A stretch of 64,000 nt of DNA from Miltoncostaea sp050250915 (GTDB lineage: Bacteria; Actinomycetota; Thermoleophilia; Miltoncostaeales; Miltoncostaeaceae), in NCBI GenBank assembly GCA_050250915.1, contig JBFWNT010000001.1, forward strand, positions 283,318 through 347,317. The letters run 5' to 3'. Shown here piece after piece: positions 8,289 through 16,769 of the stretch. Below the pieces are notes generated by a model. It searched no databases, was not told the DNA's origin, and was given only the letters and a program-made list of their open reading frames with translations. The position numbers and the translations under genes were made by a program. Each line of letters begins with the position of its first letter. Positions within the stretch are counted from its first letter, which is position 1.

Positions 8289-8666
8289 ATGAGCCTGGAG
8301 GTCACGACCGAGGCTCGCGACGGGGTGACGCTGGTCACGCTCGGCGGCGAGCTGGACATCTACACGGTCGCCGGCTTCCGGCACGACCTCGAGGAGGTCG
8401 ACCCCGCGGCCCGGCCGCTGGTGATCGACCTGACCGACGTCACGCTGCTCGACTCCTCCGGCCTCGGCGCGCTGGTGAGCCTGCTCAACCGGGCGCGCAC
8501 GGGCGACGGGCAGCTCGGCCTGATCTGCCCGCACCGCCGCTTGCGCCGGGTGTTCGAGATCACGGGGCTGCGGCGCGCGTTCGTCTTCGGCGACGACCTC
8601 GACGGCGTGCTGGCCGCGCTCGCCGAGGGCCCCGACGGCTCCGCGGGCGCGGACGACCCGGCCTAG
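8289..8666 (+). CDS. STAS-domain anti-sigma factor antagonist
   Basis: A 125-residue SpoIIAA/RsbV-type protein. Such proteins bind an anti-sigma kinase when unphosphorylated and release the sigma factor; phosphorylation of a conserved Ser switches them off. The expected site is in LLDSSGLGALV (Ser about 56-57). The N-terminal strand LGGELDIYTVAGF is typical. The SpoIIE-type phosphatase at 4887-7130 is a natural candidate for reactivating it, but no kinase gene lies nearby. The stop directly abuts the GTG of serS, so the two are probably co-transcribed. Confidence 0.9.
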   Translation: MSLEVTTEARDGVTLVTLGGELDIYTVAGFRHDLEEVDPAARPLVIDLTDVTLLDSSGLGALVSLLNRARTGDGQLGLICPHRRLRRVFEITGLRRAFVFGDDLDGVLAALAEGPDGSAGADDPA

Positions 8667-9929
8667 GTGCTCGACCTCAAGGTGATCCGCTCCGAGCCGG
8701 AGCGGGTGGCGGCGAACCTCGCGCGTCGCGGGGCCGACGCGACCCTGCCCGAGCTGGTGGAGGCCGACGAGCGCTCGCGCGCGCTCCGGGTGCAGGTGGA
8801 GGAGGCGCGGGCGGAGCGGACGCGGATCTCGAAGGCGGTCGGCGCGGCACGCAAGGAGGGACGCGACGCGAGCGCCGAGCAGGCCGAAGCGGCCCGTCTG
8901 GGCGAGGCGCTGGGGGCGCTGGAGGGCGAGCTGCGCGCGGCGGACGAGACCCGCGACGCGCTGCTGGCCGCGCTGCCGAACCTGGCTGAGGACGCCGCGC
9001 CCGACGGGGGCGAGGACGACGCCGTGGAGCTGCGCCGGGTGGGGGAGCCGCCGGACCTCCCGTTCGAGGTCCGCGACCACGTCGAGCTGGCCACCGCGGC
9101 GGGCGCGCTGGACCTCGAGGCCGCGGCCCGAGTCTCGGGTGCCCGCTTCGCCTACCTGATGGGGCCGCTGGTGCGGCTCCAGTTCGCCCTCGTGGGCCTG
9201 GCGCTGGATCACCTGGAGGCCGCCGGGTTCACCCCGGTGGTCCCCCCCGTGCTGGTGCGGGAGGAGGCGATGTACGGGACGGGGTTCTTCCCGACCGACC
9301 GGGCCTCCATCTACGAGACGGCGCAGGACGACCTGTACCTGGTGGGCACGTCGGAGGTGCCGCTGGCGGGGCTCCACGGCGAGGAGATCCTCGACGAGGA
9401 TGCGCTGCCGCTGCGCTATGGCGGCATCTCCACCTGCTTCCGCCGCGAGGCGGGGGCGGCGGGCCGCGACACCCGCGGGATCTTCCGCGTCCACCAGTTC
9501 GACAAGGTGGAGATGTTCTCGTTCGTGCTGCCGGAGGACTCCCCCGCGGAGCACCTGCGGATCCTGGCCGTGCAGGAGGCGATCCTCCAGGCGATCGAGG
9601 TGCCGTACCGGGTCATCGACATCGCGGCGGGCGACCTCGGCGCGTCGGCGGCGCGCAAGTTCGACACCGAGGCGTGGATGCCCGGGCAGGGGGCCTACCG
9701 CGAGGTGACGTCCTGCTCCAACTGCACCGACTACCAGGCGCGCCGCCTGCGCACGCGCGTGCGCCGCGAAGGCGGGACGCAGCCGGTGCACACGCTCAAC
9801 GGCACGGCGGTCGCGGTGGGGCGCACGATCATCGCGGTGCTCGAGAACCACCAGCGCGAGGACGGCTCGGTGGCGATGCCCGCCGCGCTCGTGGCGCACG
9901 GCGCCCCCGCGGAGATCCGCCCGCGATGA
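8667..9929 (+). CDS. serS: Serine--tRNA ligase
   Basis: Class II aminoacyl-tRNA synthetase charging tRNA-Ser, cytoplasmic, 420 residues, the usual length. It has an N-terminal coiled-coil arm (about 30-100, rich in Glu/Arg/Ala) that recognises the long variable arm of tRNA-Ser. The catalytic core has TSEVPLAGLHGEEIL, motif 2 (ISTCFRREAGAAGRDTRG, IFRVHQFDKVEMF) and motif 3 (GTAVAVGRTIIAVLENHQ, then DGSVAMPAAL). The GTG start follows the STAS gene without a gap; the stop overlaps the next gene by ATGA. Confidence 0.97.
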   Translation: MLDLKVIRSEPERVAANLARRGADATLPELVEADERSRALRVQVEEARAERTRISKAVGAARKEGRDASAEQAEAARLGEALGALEGELRAADETRDALLAALPNLAEDAAPDGGEDDAVELRRVGEPPDLPFEVRDHVELATAAGALDLEAAARVSGARFAYLMGPLVRLQFALVGLALDHLEAAGFTPVVPPVLVREEAMYGTGFFPTDRASIYETAQDDLYLVGTSEVPLAGLHGEEILDEDALPLRYGGISTCFRREAGAAGRDTRGIFRVHQFDKVEMFSFVLPEDSPAEHLRILAVQEAILQAIEVPYRVIDIAAGDLGASAARKFDTEAWMPGQGAYREVTSCSNCTDYQARRLRTRVRREGGTQPVHTLNGTAVAVGRTIIAVLENHQREDGSVAMPAALVAHGAPAEIRPR

Positions 9930-10777
9930 CCGCGGCGCCCCGGCCGCGCGTCGCGGTGGTGGGGCACGTGGAGTGGCTCACCCACGGACGGGGGCGGATG
10001 CCGCTGCCGGGGGAGATCACCTACCTCACCGACCCCATCGACGAGCCGGCGGGCGGTGGCGGCGTGAGCGCCGTGCAGGTGGCGAAGCTGGGCGCCGAGT
10101 GCCTCTTCTACACCGCCCTCGGCGACGACTGGGTGGGCCGGCGGGCGGGCGAGGTGCTGGAGGGCCTGGGCGTGCGGGTGCTCGCGGCGGTGCGGGATGC
10201 GCCGCACACGCGGGCGGTGTCGGCGGCGGGCGAGGTGCCGGACCGGGCGATCGCCGTGATCGGCCCGGCGGCGTCGTCGCGGATCGAGGACGCCCTGCCG
10301 TGGGACGAGCTGGCCGGGTGCGACGCGGCGTACTTCACCGGTCACGACTCGGCGACCCTCCAGGCGGCGCGCAGGGCGGCCCACCTGGTGGTCACGTCGC
10401 GGCGGCTCTCCCTGCTCATCGAGAGCGGCGTGCGGGCCGACGTCCTGGTGGCGAGCGCCGCCGACCCCACGGAGGCGGTCGACCCCGACGTCCTCCCCGT
10501 GCCGCCCCGGTTCATCGTGTGGACGGAGGGCGCCGACGGCGGGCGCTGGGAGGGGGACGACGGCAGCGCCGGCCGGTGGGAGGCGGTCGCCCCGCCGGGC
10601 CCGGCGGTCGACAGCTACGGCTGCGGGGACTCGTTCGTCGCGGGGGTCACGGTGGGCCTCGGCCGCGGCCTGGACCTTCCGGGCGCCCTCCACCTGGGCG
10701 CCCGCTGCGGCGCGCAGTGCATCACGGGCCGCGGCGGCCTGGGCCCCCAGCTGGTGGAGGACTCCTCCGGGGCGTGA
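9926..10777 (+). CDS. PfkB-family carbohydrate/nucleoside kinase
   Basis: A ribokinase-like sugar kinase (283 residues) transferring phosphate from ATP to an unknown sugar or nucleoside. The N-terminal substrate part includes GGGGVSAVQVAKLGAECLFYT; the C-terminal signature DSYGCGDSFVAGVTVGLG carries the catalytic Asp and anion hole (consensus DTxGAGD, with Cys in place of Ala). The ATG overlaps the serS stop (ATGA), so it is translationally coupled to serS. The substrate cannot be told. The gap that follows (10778-11022) shows only a weak CCGGC/GCCGG hairpin just after the stop. Confidence 0.85.
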   Translation: MTAAPRPRVAVVGHVEWLTHGRGRMPLPGEITYLTDPIDEPAGGGGVSAVQVAKLGAECLFYTALGDDWVGRRAGEVLEGLGVRVLAAVRDAPHTRAVSAAGEVPDRAIAVIGPAASSRIEDALPWDELAGCDAAYFTGHDSATLQAARRAAHLVVTSRRLSLLIESGVRADVLVASAADPTEAVDPDVLPVPPRFIVWTEGADGGRWEGDDGSAGRWEAVAPPGPAVDSYGCGDSFVAGVTVGLGRGLDLPGALHLGARCGAQCITGRGGLGPQLVEDSSGA

Positions 10778-11022
10778 CCGGCCTCATCGCCGGCCGGCGC
10801 TCCGGGTGGCGTGCGCGGCGGCGAGGTCGATCGCGATGGCACAGGGTCGAAGATCAGCGGGGCGCGATCCCGCGCTCGGTGATGTCCGGGTCCCCCCGAG
10901 CGTCCTGCGGCCGGGATCAGACGCGTATCGGGGGCCGCCCGGGGACGGCTGCGGACACCCCGCACGCCGCCGCTCGATCACGTGAACGTGGGCGTCCGTC
11001 CGAATGAACGGGGCGAACCCCG

Positions 11023-12360
11023 CTAGCCCTGGCCGTCCCCGTTGCGGGCGCGCTGCTCCTCGTCGCTCGCCTTCCTGGTGACCTCGGCCGGCTCGATCGC
11101 GACCAGCACGACGCGGGTGCCGCGGGTGGCCTCCACCGTGAGCTGCCAGCCGTCCGCCACCACCGAGTCGCCCGTGCGGGGCAGGCGACCGAGGCGGGTG
11201 AAGACCAGGCCGCCGACGCTCGTGACCGTGTCGTCCACCAGCTCGACCCCGTGGTCGTGGAGGTCCTCCAGCGGGACGTGTCCGCGGACGATGAGGCGCC
11301 CGTCGGGCTGCTGGTCGACGGCCGGCGCGCGGTCGCGCTCGTCCTCGATCTCGCCCACGATCTCCTCGATCACGTCCTCGACGGTCACGACGCCGGCGAA
11401 GTCGCCGTACTCGTCGAGCACCACCGCCAGGGAGGCCCGCCGCGCCTGGAGCTGGCGCAGCAGGTCGTCCACCGGTTGGGTCTCCGGGACGAACAGCGCG
11501 TTCCCGGCGAGCTCGCGGATGGGCGTGTCCTCGCCCTTCTCCAGGAGCCCCCGGGCGAGTTGGCCCAGGTGGACGATCCCGAGCACGCCGTCGCCGTTCA
11601 GCACGGGGAAGCGGCTATGTCGCGTGTTCAATGCCTCGGACAGGCCCGCCCGCACGGGCGCGTCGCCGAGGAGGGTCGTCACCTCGGGCCGCGGGGTCAT
11701 GATGTCGCGCGTCAGGGTGTCCTGCAGCCCGAACACGCCCTCCAGCATGTCGGCCTCCTCCGGCTCCAGGGCGCCGCCCTCCTCGCTCTGGGCGATCAGG
11801 ATCTGGAGGTCCTCCGGGGTGGAGGCCAGCTCGCTCTCGGTCGCCGGCTCCACGCCGAGGGCGCGCACCAGCGCGTTGCCGGCGCCGTTCATGACGTAGA
11901 TGAACGGGGAGAACACCCAGCGGAACCACTCCAGCGGGCGGGAGATGCTCAGCGCCACCGGCTCGGCGCGCTGGATGGCGATGGTCTTCGGCGCCAGCTC
12001 GCCGATCACGACGTGCAGGACGGTGATGATCACGAACGCGATGATCACCGCGGTGGCGGCGGCGCTGCCGGCGCCGAAGCCGATCCGCTCGAAGAACGGC
12101 TCGAAGATGTGCGCGAACGCCGGCTCGCCCAGCCAGCCGAGACCCAGGCTGGCGAGCGTGATGCCCAGCTGGCACGCCGCCAGGTAGCGGTCGATGTGCT
12201 TGATCTGGTGCTGCACGAGCACGGCCGTTCCGCGCCCGGAATCCGCGAGCTGCTCGATCCTGGTCGTCCTCGCGCGCGCGAGTGAGAACTCGGCTGCGAC
12301 GAAGAAGCCGTTCAGGAGCACCAGGAAGAGTGCTCCGCCGATCTGGACCGCGTTCGTCAC
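11023..12360 (-). CDS. CNNM/HlyC-CorC family membrane protein
   Basis: A 445-residue integral membrane protein of the hemolysin C/CorC family, implicated in magnesium or cobalt handling. An N-terminal DUF21 domain has about four membrane segments (residues 1-195; LFLVLLNGFFVAAEFSLARA at the start). A CBS pair follows (about 210-330, with MTPRPEVTTL and LAVVLDEYGDFAGVVTVEDV), then a CorC/HlyC C-terminal domain (about 345-425). It starts with GTG; a TACAAT box lies 27 bases upstream. Divergence from neighbours suggests single-gene transcription. The transported ion is inferred from family only. Confidence 0.9.
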   Translation of the reverse strand: MTNAVQIGGALFLVLLNGFFVAAEFSLARARTTRIEQLADSGRGTAVLVQHQIKHIDRYLAACQLGITLASLGLGWLGEPAFAHIFEPFFERIGFGAGSAAATAVIIAFVIITVLHVVIGELAPKTIAIQRAEPVALSISRPLEWFRWVFSPFIYVMNGAGNALVRALGVEPATESELASTPEDLQILIAQSEEGGALEPEEADMLEGVFGLQDTLTRDIMTPRPEVTTLLGDAPVRAGLSEALNTRHSRFPVLNGDGVLGIVHLGQLARGLLEKGEDTPIRELAGNALFVPETQPVDDLLRQLQARRASLAVVLDEYGDFAGVVTVEDVIEEIVGEIEDERDRAPAVDQQPDGRLIVRGHVPLEDLHDHGVELVDDTVTSVGGLVFTRLGRLPRTGDSVVADGWQLTVEATRGTRVVLVAIEPAEVTRKASDEEQRARNGDGQG

Positions 12361-12387
12361 CGGCCCGAAGGTTTGTCCACGGGCGGG

Positions 12388-12393
12388 ATTGTA
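12388..12393 (-). promoter_or_regulatory. Candidate -10 box for the CNNM/HlyC gene
   Basis: TACAAT on the minus strand, 27 bases before the GTG at 12360, giving a leader of about 20 bases. No convincing -35 was found. Confidence 0.4.
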
Positions 12394-12409
12394 CCCGAGG
12401 GCGGGTCCG

Positions 12410-14560
12410 TCACCCCTCGAGCACGAGTCGCATGACCCAATCGCCCAGGGCCGCGTCGCTCCAGTAACCGGTGTGGCTGCCCGCGCCGATGCAGCGCTCC
12501 ACCACGCGTGGGCCGCCGGGCGCCCGGAGGTCGTAGCCGGGGTGGTCGGGGTCGTAGACCTCCTCGGCCTCGGTGTCGCGGGCCCACAGGGCGCGTCCGA
12601 CGTAGTCGCCGGAGCGGTACAGGTTCACCCACGTCCCCGTCACCGGGCGCAGGCCGCCGGGCCGCCGTGGCCGCTCCCGCACCCAGTCGTACTGGCCGGG
12701 CAGGCGCTCGTCGTAGAGCTGCCGCAGCGGGCAGCCGCAGGTGAGCAGCGACACCGCGTCCGGCAGCACCAGGCCCGGCTCCTCCTCGTCGAAGGGCCGC
12801 GCCGGGGGCGAGCGCTGGTCGTCGCCGAAGAGCGTCGCCGCGCTCAGCACGGTGCCCTGGCTGTGCGACACGATCACCAGCCGGTCGTAGGGGGCGCGGT
12901 CCACGCCCCCGGCGGCGACCTCGCCCAGCAGCGCGCGGTACCGGCGCAGCATCCGCTCGCGCGGCGCCACGATCCCGGGCTGGCTCACCCGCAGGTACGT
13001 CGCCACGTCGTACGGGATGTCGAGCACGATCCGCAGGCGCTCCAGGGCGCTCGCGTTGGAGCCGAGCGGCCGCCGGGGCGACACCCCCAGGAACCGGACC
13101 GCCAGCACCAGCGTGCTCACCACCAGCGCGATCGCGGTCCCCAGGCGCGCCGCCGTGGTCGACCCCGGGGCGTCCGCCACCAGCCACGTCGCGAACACCG
13201 CCGCGGCGCCCGTCGTGACCGCCAGCAGTGCCAGCAGGCCGGTGAACGGGTTGCCCACGGCGTCGAGGGCGCTCGACATCAGGGCGCCCTGCCGCTCGCT
13301 GGCGCCGCGGCGGTCCCGCCGTTGCTCCACCAGCGAGGTCGCCACCGCCAGGACGAACGGGAGCACCGCCACCAGCAGGAACAGCCCGGCCAGGATCCCG
13401 GCAATCAGCAGCGCCGGCGCCAGGGGCCCGAGGCCGCGGGAGAACAGCGCGAACGCCCAGTCGGCGGGCGACCCGTCGGCGATCGTCGACCCCTCCGGCA
13501 GCCCCGCGTCGCTCGCCTCGGGGCCGGTCAGCACGGTCTCGTCGCATGGCGTCGGGGTCCAGGAGCTCGGCGAGGCCAGGCAGTTGAGCTCCGTCGTGCC
13601 GCCCCACGACGAGTTGTCGGCCACCTGGAGCGCCAGGGCGCCGTACGCGGCGAAGAGGGTGGCGCTGACCAGGGCGATCCCGAGTGGGGCCACGACAATC
13701 GTCACCAGCCCCGTGAGCGCCGCGCGCCAGCGATGGTCGTCCAGCGTGAGCACGGTGCCGGCCCGCCGGAACGCCATGACCGCGAGCGCCACGGCGGCGA
13801 CCGCCGCGGCGGCCGAGGCCGCGAGCCACGCGATCCGGAAGGGGTATGCCACGACATCGACCAGGGCGTTCGCCAGCCCCACCCGCAGCCCCGCCCGGTG
13901 CACCCACCACGCCGCGTGCGCGATCAGGATCAGCGCGACCAGCGCCGCCACCTGCCGCGGCAGGCCCTGCCAGCCGCCCCGCTTCAGGCGCGTCGCGCCC
14001 CACACCGAGAACGCCAGCCCCACGAGCGCCACCGTCACCGCGATCACGCGCGCCAGGATCGGGCTGTCGTCGAACGCGACCGCGCCCAGCACCGCCCCGC
14101 TCTCCAGCACCACGGCGGCCGTGGCCGTGAGGACCGGGATGGCCAGCAGCCACGCGGCGGCCATCAGGGCGGCGCGCGCCACGCGGGCGCGGCGCAGGCC
14201 GTCGCGCAGGGGCCGCAGCGCCTCCAGGCCCGTCGTCGAGATCTGGAGCATCAGCCCGTAGAGCGTGTAGAGCAGGCGGAGGATCCCCCCGGGGAACCGG
14301 GAGATGTCGGACCACCGCATCTCGTACACGTCCACCTCGAGCGACCGGTCGGCGCTGTTCAGGCGCGTCCACGGCGTCCGGTAGCCCACCTCGTTGCCGG
14401 CGGGCGACAGCAGCATCTCCCGGCGCTCGCCGTCCTGGAGCTCGATCCGCGACACGAGGGCCCCGGCGACCGCGTCGAGGGTCTGCCCCGGGGCGTCGTC
14501 GCCGACCCCCGGGACCACGACGACCGCCACCCGGCGGGCGGAGGGGCTGGTGGCGGACAC
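12410..14560 (-). CDS. Alpha/beta-hydrolase-like protein interrupted by a multi-pass membrane domain
   Basis: A 716-residue protein. The N-terminus (residues 5-30, VAVVVVPGVGDDAPGQT) looks like the first strand and oxyanion loop of an alpha/beta hydrolase. A long section with roughly eight to ten hydrophobic helices follows (about 95-500). Only after this comes a nucleophile-elbow motif, RLVIVSHSQGTVLSAATLFG (about 555-575), then a Cys pair (LLTCGCPLRQLY) and a possible catalytic His near the end (GAGSHTGYWSD). So the hydrolase fold seems split around a membrane insert. Substrate unknown; a lipase or esterase at the membrane is a guess. TAGGCT sits six bases before the GTG. Confidence 0.75.
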   Translation of the reverse strand: MSATSPSARRVAVVVVPGVGDDAPGQTLDAVAGALVSRIELQDGERREMLLSPAGNEVGYRTPWTRLNSADRSLEVDVYEMRWSDISRFPGGILRLLYTLYGLMLQISTTGLEALRPLRDGLRRARVARAALMAAAWLLAIPVLTATAAVVLESGAVLGAVAFDDSPILARVIAVTVALVGLAFSVWGATRLKRGGWQGLPRQVAALVALILIAHAAWWVHRAGLRVGLANALVDVVAYPFRIAWLAASAAAAVAAVALAVMAFRRAGTVLTLDDHRWRAALTGLVTIVVAPLGIALVSATLFAAYGALALQVADNSSWGGTTELNCLASPSSWTPTPCDETVLTGPEASDAGLPEGSTIADGSPADWAFALFSRGLGPLAPALLIAGILAGLFLLVAVLPFVLAVATSLVEQRRDRRGASERQGALMSSALDAVGNPFTGLLALLAVTTGAAAVFATWLVADAPGSTTAARLGTAIALVVSTLVLAVRFLGVSPRRPLGSNASALERLRIVLDIPYDVATYLRVSQPGIVAPRERMLRRYRALLGEVAAGGVDRAPYDRLVIVSHSQGTVLSAATLFGDDQRSPPARPFDEEEPGLVLPDAVSLLTCGCPLRQLYDERLPGQYDWVRERPRRPGGLRPVTGTWVNLYRSGDYVGRALWARDTEAEEVYDPDHPGYDLRAPGGPRVVERCIGAGSHTGYWSDAALGDWVMRLVLEG

Positions 14561-14566
14561 GGCGCG

Positions 14567-14572
14567 AGCCTA
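14567..14572 (-). promoter_or_regulatory. Candidate leaderless -10 box for the membrane hydrolase gene
   Basis: TAGGCT on the minus strand, six bases before the GTG at 14560. Confidence 0.4.
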
Positions 14573-14619
14573 ACCCCACCCCGCGCACGCATCACCCCGG
14601 GCGGAACGTCAGGTTCCCG

Positions 14620-14745
14620 CTATATCCCGGGATTGCCGTGGGCGGGGGGATCGGAGCTCGGGAACGACTCCTCCACGGCCTCCTCGGACTCCTCCTCGTC
14701 GGGCGCCGGGTCGGGCGGGTCGGGGGGACGGTGGGCGTTGGTCAT
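14620..14745 (-). CDS. Small acidic protein with ESFPSSDPPA motif
   Basis: A 41-residue protein. It is Pro/Asp-rich at the start (NAHRPPDPPDPAPDEEE) and ends with EEAVEESFPSSDPPAHGNPG. The ESFPxSDPPA string recurs in many small bacterial proteins of unknown role (from memory). GAGGAG lies eight bases before the ATG, a good ribosome site. A longer in-frame upstream extension exists but lacks such support. Confidence 0.7.
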   Translation of the reverse strand: MTNAHRPPDPPDPAPDEEESEEAVEESFPSSDPPAHGNPGI

Positions 14746-14851
14746 GCGGGCTCCTCGCTCGCTGGACGGGGACGTCGGGATGGGTTCCCGCGGGGCGCCG
14801 CCGCCGAACGCGCGTGTTGCCCGGGCCCCCGCCCCGGGTACAACCCCCGCC

Positions 14852-15046
14852 ATGGGCACACAACCCGTTCCCCCCGCATTCCCGGAGCCGCCCTCCATCC
14901 CGGAGCCCTCTCCGCCGGACATCCCGGAGCCCTACCCGCCCCCGACGCCGGCTCCCGGCCCACCGGACATCCCGGAGCCCACTCCGGACCCCGGGCCGCC
15001 CGTCGAGCCGGACCCCGTGCCGGCGCCCCAGATCTCGGGCCCGTAG
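14852..15046 (+). CDS. Proline-rich small protein with PDIPEP repeats
   Basis: A 64-residue frame consisting almost entirely of Pro, Glu, Asp and small residues. It has repeated units IPEPSPPDIPEPYPPPTP, PPDIPEPTPDPGPP and PVEPDPVPAPQ. It would be unstructured. No signal peptide is seen. TACAAC lies seven bases before the ATG, close to the leaderless pattern, and it sits 19 bases before the PhoD-like gene, perhaps in one transcript. It may be a real protein or a fortuitous frame; function unknown. Confidence 0.45.
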   Translation: MGTQPVPPAFPEPPSIPEPSPPDIPEPYPPPTPAPGPPDIPEPTPDPGPPVEPDPVPAPQISGP

Positions 15047-15065
15047 CGACCACCGGGAGACCGGG

Positions 15066-16769
15066 ATGTCGGACCTCATCCTGGGCCCCCTGCTGCGCTA
15101 CGTGGGGGACCACGACGCGACCGTGTGGGTCGAGACCGACGCGCCGTGCGAGGTGCAGGTGCTCGGCGCGCGCGAGCGCACCTTCCACGTGGAGGGGCAC
15201 CACTACGCGCTCCTGCTAATCGAGGGGCTCGAGCCGGACTCCTCCACGCCGTACACCGTGCGCCTGGACGGCCGGGAGGTGTGGCCGCCGGACGACGGCC
15301 GCCCGCCGTGCCGCATCGTGACGCGCGGCGGCGAGGACCGCGTGCGCCTGGTGTTCGGCTCGTGCCGGATCGGCGCACCCCACCGTGAGCCGTGGACGCT
15401 GCCGCCCGGCGAGCACCCGGACGGGTTCGGCATCGATGCGCTGTGGGCCTACTCCAAGCGCCTCCAGCGGGGCGACGAGGGATGGCCGGACTGCGTGCTG
15501 CTCATGGGCGACCAGGTCTACGCCGACGAGGTGCCGCCCGACACGCGGGAGTACATGCGGGAGCGCGAGGAGCGCGACCGCGCCGCCGGCGACCGCGACG
15601 CGGTGCCGCCGCCGGGCGAGGTCGCGAACTTCGAGGAGTACACGCGGCTGCACCGCGAGTCGTGGAGCGAGCCGGACATCCGGTGGCTGCTGGCCACGGT
15701 GCCCAGCACGATGATCTTCGACGACCACGACGTCCACGACGACTGGAACATCTCGGCCGCGTGGCGCGAGGGGCAGCGGCGGCTGCCGTGGTGGCGCGAG
15801 CGGATCTGCGGCGCCTACATGGCCTACTGGATTTACCAGCACATCGGGAACCTCTCGCCGGGCCACATGGGCGACGAGCCGATGCTGGAGGAGGTGAAGC
15901 ACGACGACGACGCGGGGCCGCGGCTGCGCCGGTTCGCCATCGAGGCCGACGAGGACAGCACCAGCAGCCGTTTCGCGTTCCACCGCGACTTCGGGCGGAC
16001 CCGCCTGGTGGTGATCGACTCCCGCGCCGCCCGCGTGCTGACGCCCGGCGCGCGCGAGATGGTCGACCCGAAGGAGTGGCGGTGGATCACCGACCGGACC
16101 GAGGGCGACCACGACCACCTGATCCTGGCGGGCACCCTGCCGGTGTTCATGGCGCCCGCGGTCCACCACCTCCAGGCCTGGAACGAGCGGGTGTGCGACG
16201 GGGCGTGGGGCCGGCCCGCCGCGGCGGTGGGTGAGCGGATCCGCCAGGCGCTCGACCTGGACCACTGGCCCTCGTTCGCGCGCTCGTTCCGGCGCGTGGA
16301 GGACCTGCTGCGCCTGCGCGGCGGCGACGGGGACGGGCCGCCGCCCGCCAGCATCCTGCTGCTGGGCGGCGACGTGCACACCGCCTACGTCGCCGAGGTG
16401 GACGCGGGTCCGGCGGTCCGAAGCCGCGTGTGGCAGCTCGTGTGCTCCCCGTTCCGCAAACCCCTGACGCCGCGGGAGCGCCGCCTGATCCGCGCCCTGT
16501 TCACCCGCCCCGCCCGCACGCTCACGTGGGCGCTGGCGGGGGCGGCGCGGGCCCCGCGGCCCAGCGTGTCGTGGCGCGTGCGGTCCGGGCCGACGTTCGA
16601 CAACTCGGTCGGGGTCGTCGAGGTGGAGGGGCGCCAGGCCCGCGTCGCCATCCGCCGGACGGGCGAGGGCCGCGACCCGACGGATCTGTCAGGGCTTCAC
16701 GACCTGGACCTCACGGGCGGGCGGCGGCCGGCGGGACGCAGACGACGAGGCCTCCGGGGATCACCTTGA
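15066..16769 (+). CDS. PhoD-like metallophosphatase
   Basis: A 567-residue member of the alkaline phosphatase D/PhoD-like phosphodiesterase group. Residues 1-95 form an N-terminal beta domain. Metal-site motifs follow: VFGSCRIG, LLMGDQVYADE (about 140-150), MIFDDHDVHDDWN (about 218-230), LAGTLPVFM and LLLGGDVHTAYVAEV (about 435-450). No signal peptide is seen, unlike secreted PhoD, so it may act inside the cell. Substrate unknown. The last 59 bases overlap the convergent diacylglycerol kinase gene. Confidence 0.85.
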   Translation: MSDLILGPLLRYVGDHDATVWVETDAPCEVQVLGARERTFHVEGHHYALLLIEGLEPDSSTPYTVRLDGREVWPPDDGRPPCRIVTRGGEDRVRLVFGSCRIGAPHREPWTLPPGEHPDGFGIDALWAYSKRLQRGDEGWPDCVLLMGDQVYADEVPPDTREYMREREERDRAAGDRDAVPPPGEVANFEEYTRLHRESWSEPDIRWLLATVPSTMIFDDHDVHDDWNISAAWREGQRRLPWWRERICGAYMAYWIYQHIGNLSPGHMGDEPMLEEVKHDDDAGPRLRRFAIEADEDSTSSRFAFHRDFGRTRLVVIDSRAARVLTPGAREMVDPKEWRWITDRTEGDHDHLILAGTLPVFMAPAVHHLQAWNERVCDGAWGRPAAAVGERIRQALDLDHWPSFARSFRRVEDLLRLRGGDGDGPPPASILLLGGDVHTAYVAEVDAGPAVRSRVWQLVCSPFRKPLTPRERRLIRALFTRPARTLTWALAGAARAPRPSVSWRVRSGPTFDNSVGVVEVEGRQARVAIRRTGEGRDPTDLSGLHDLDLTGGRRPAGRRRRGLRGSP

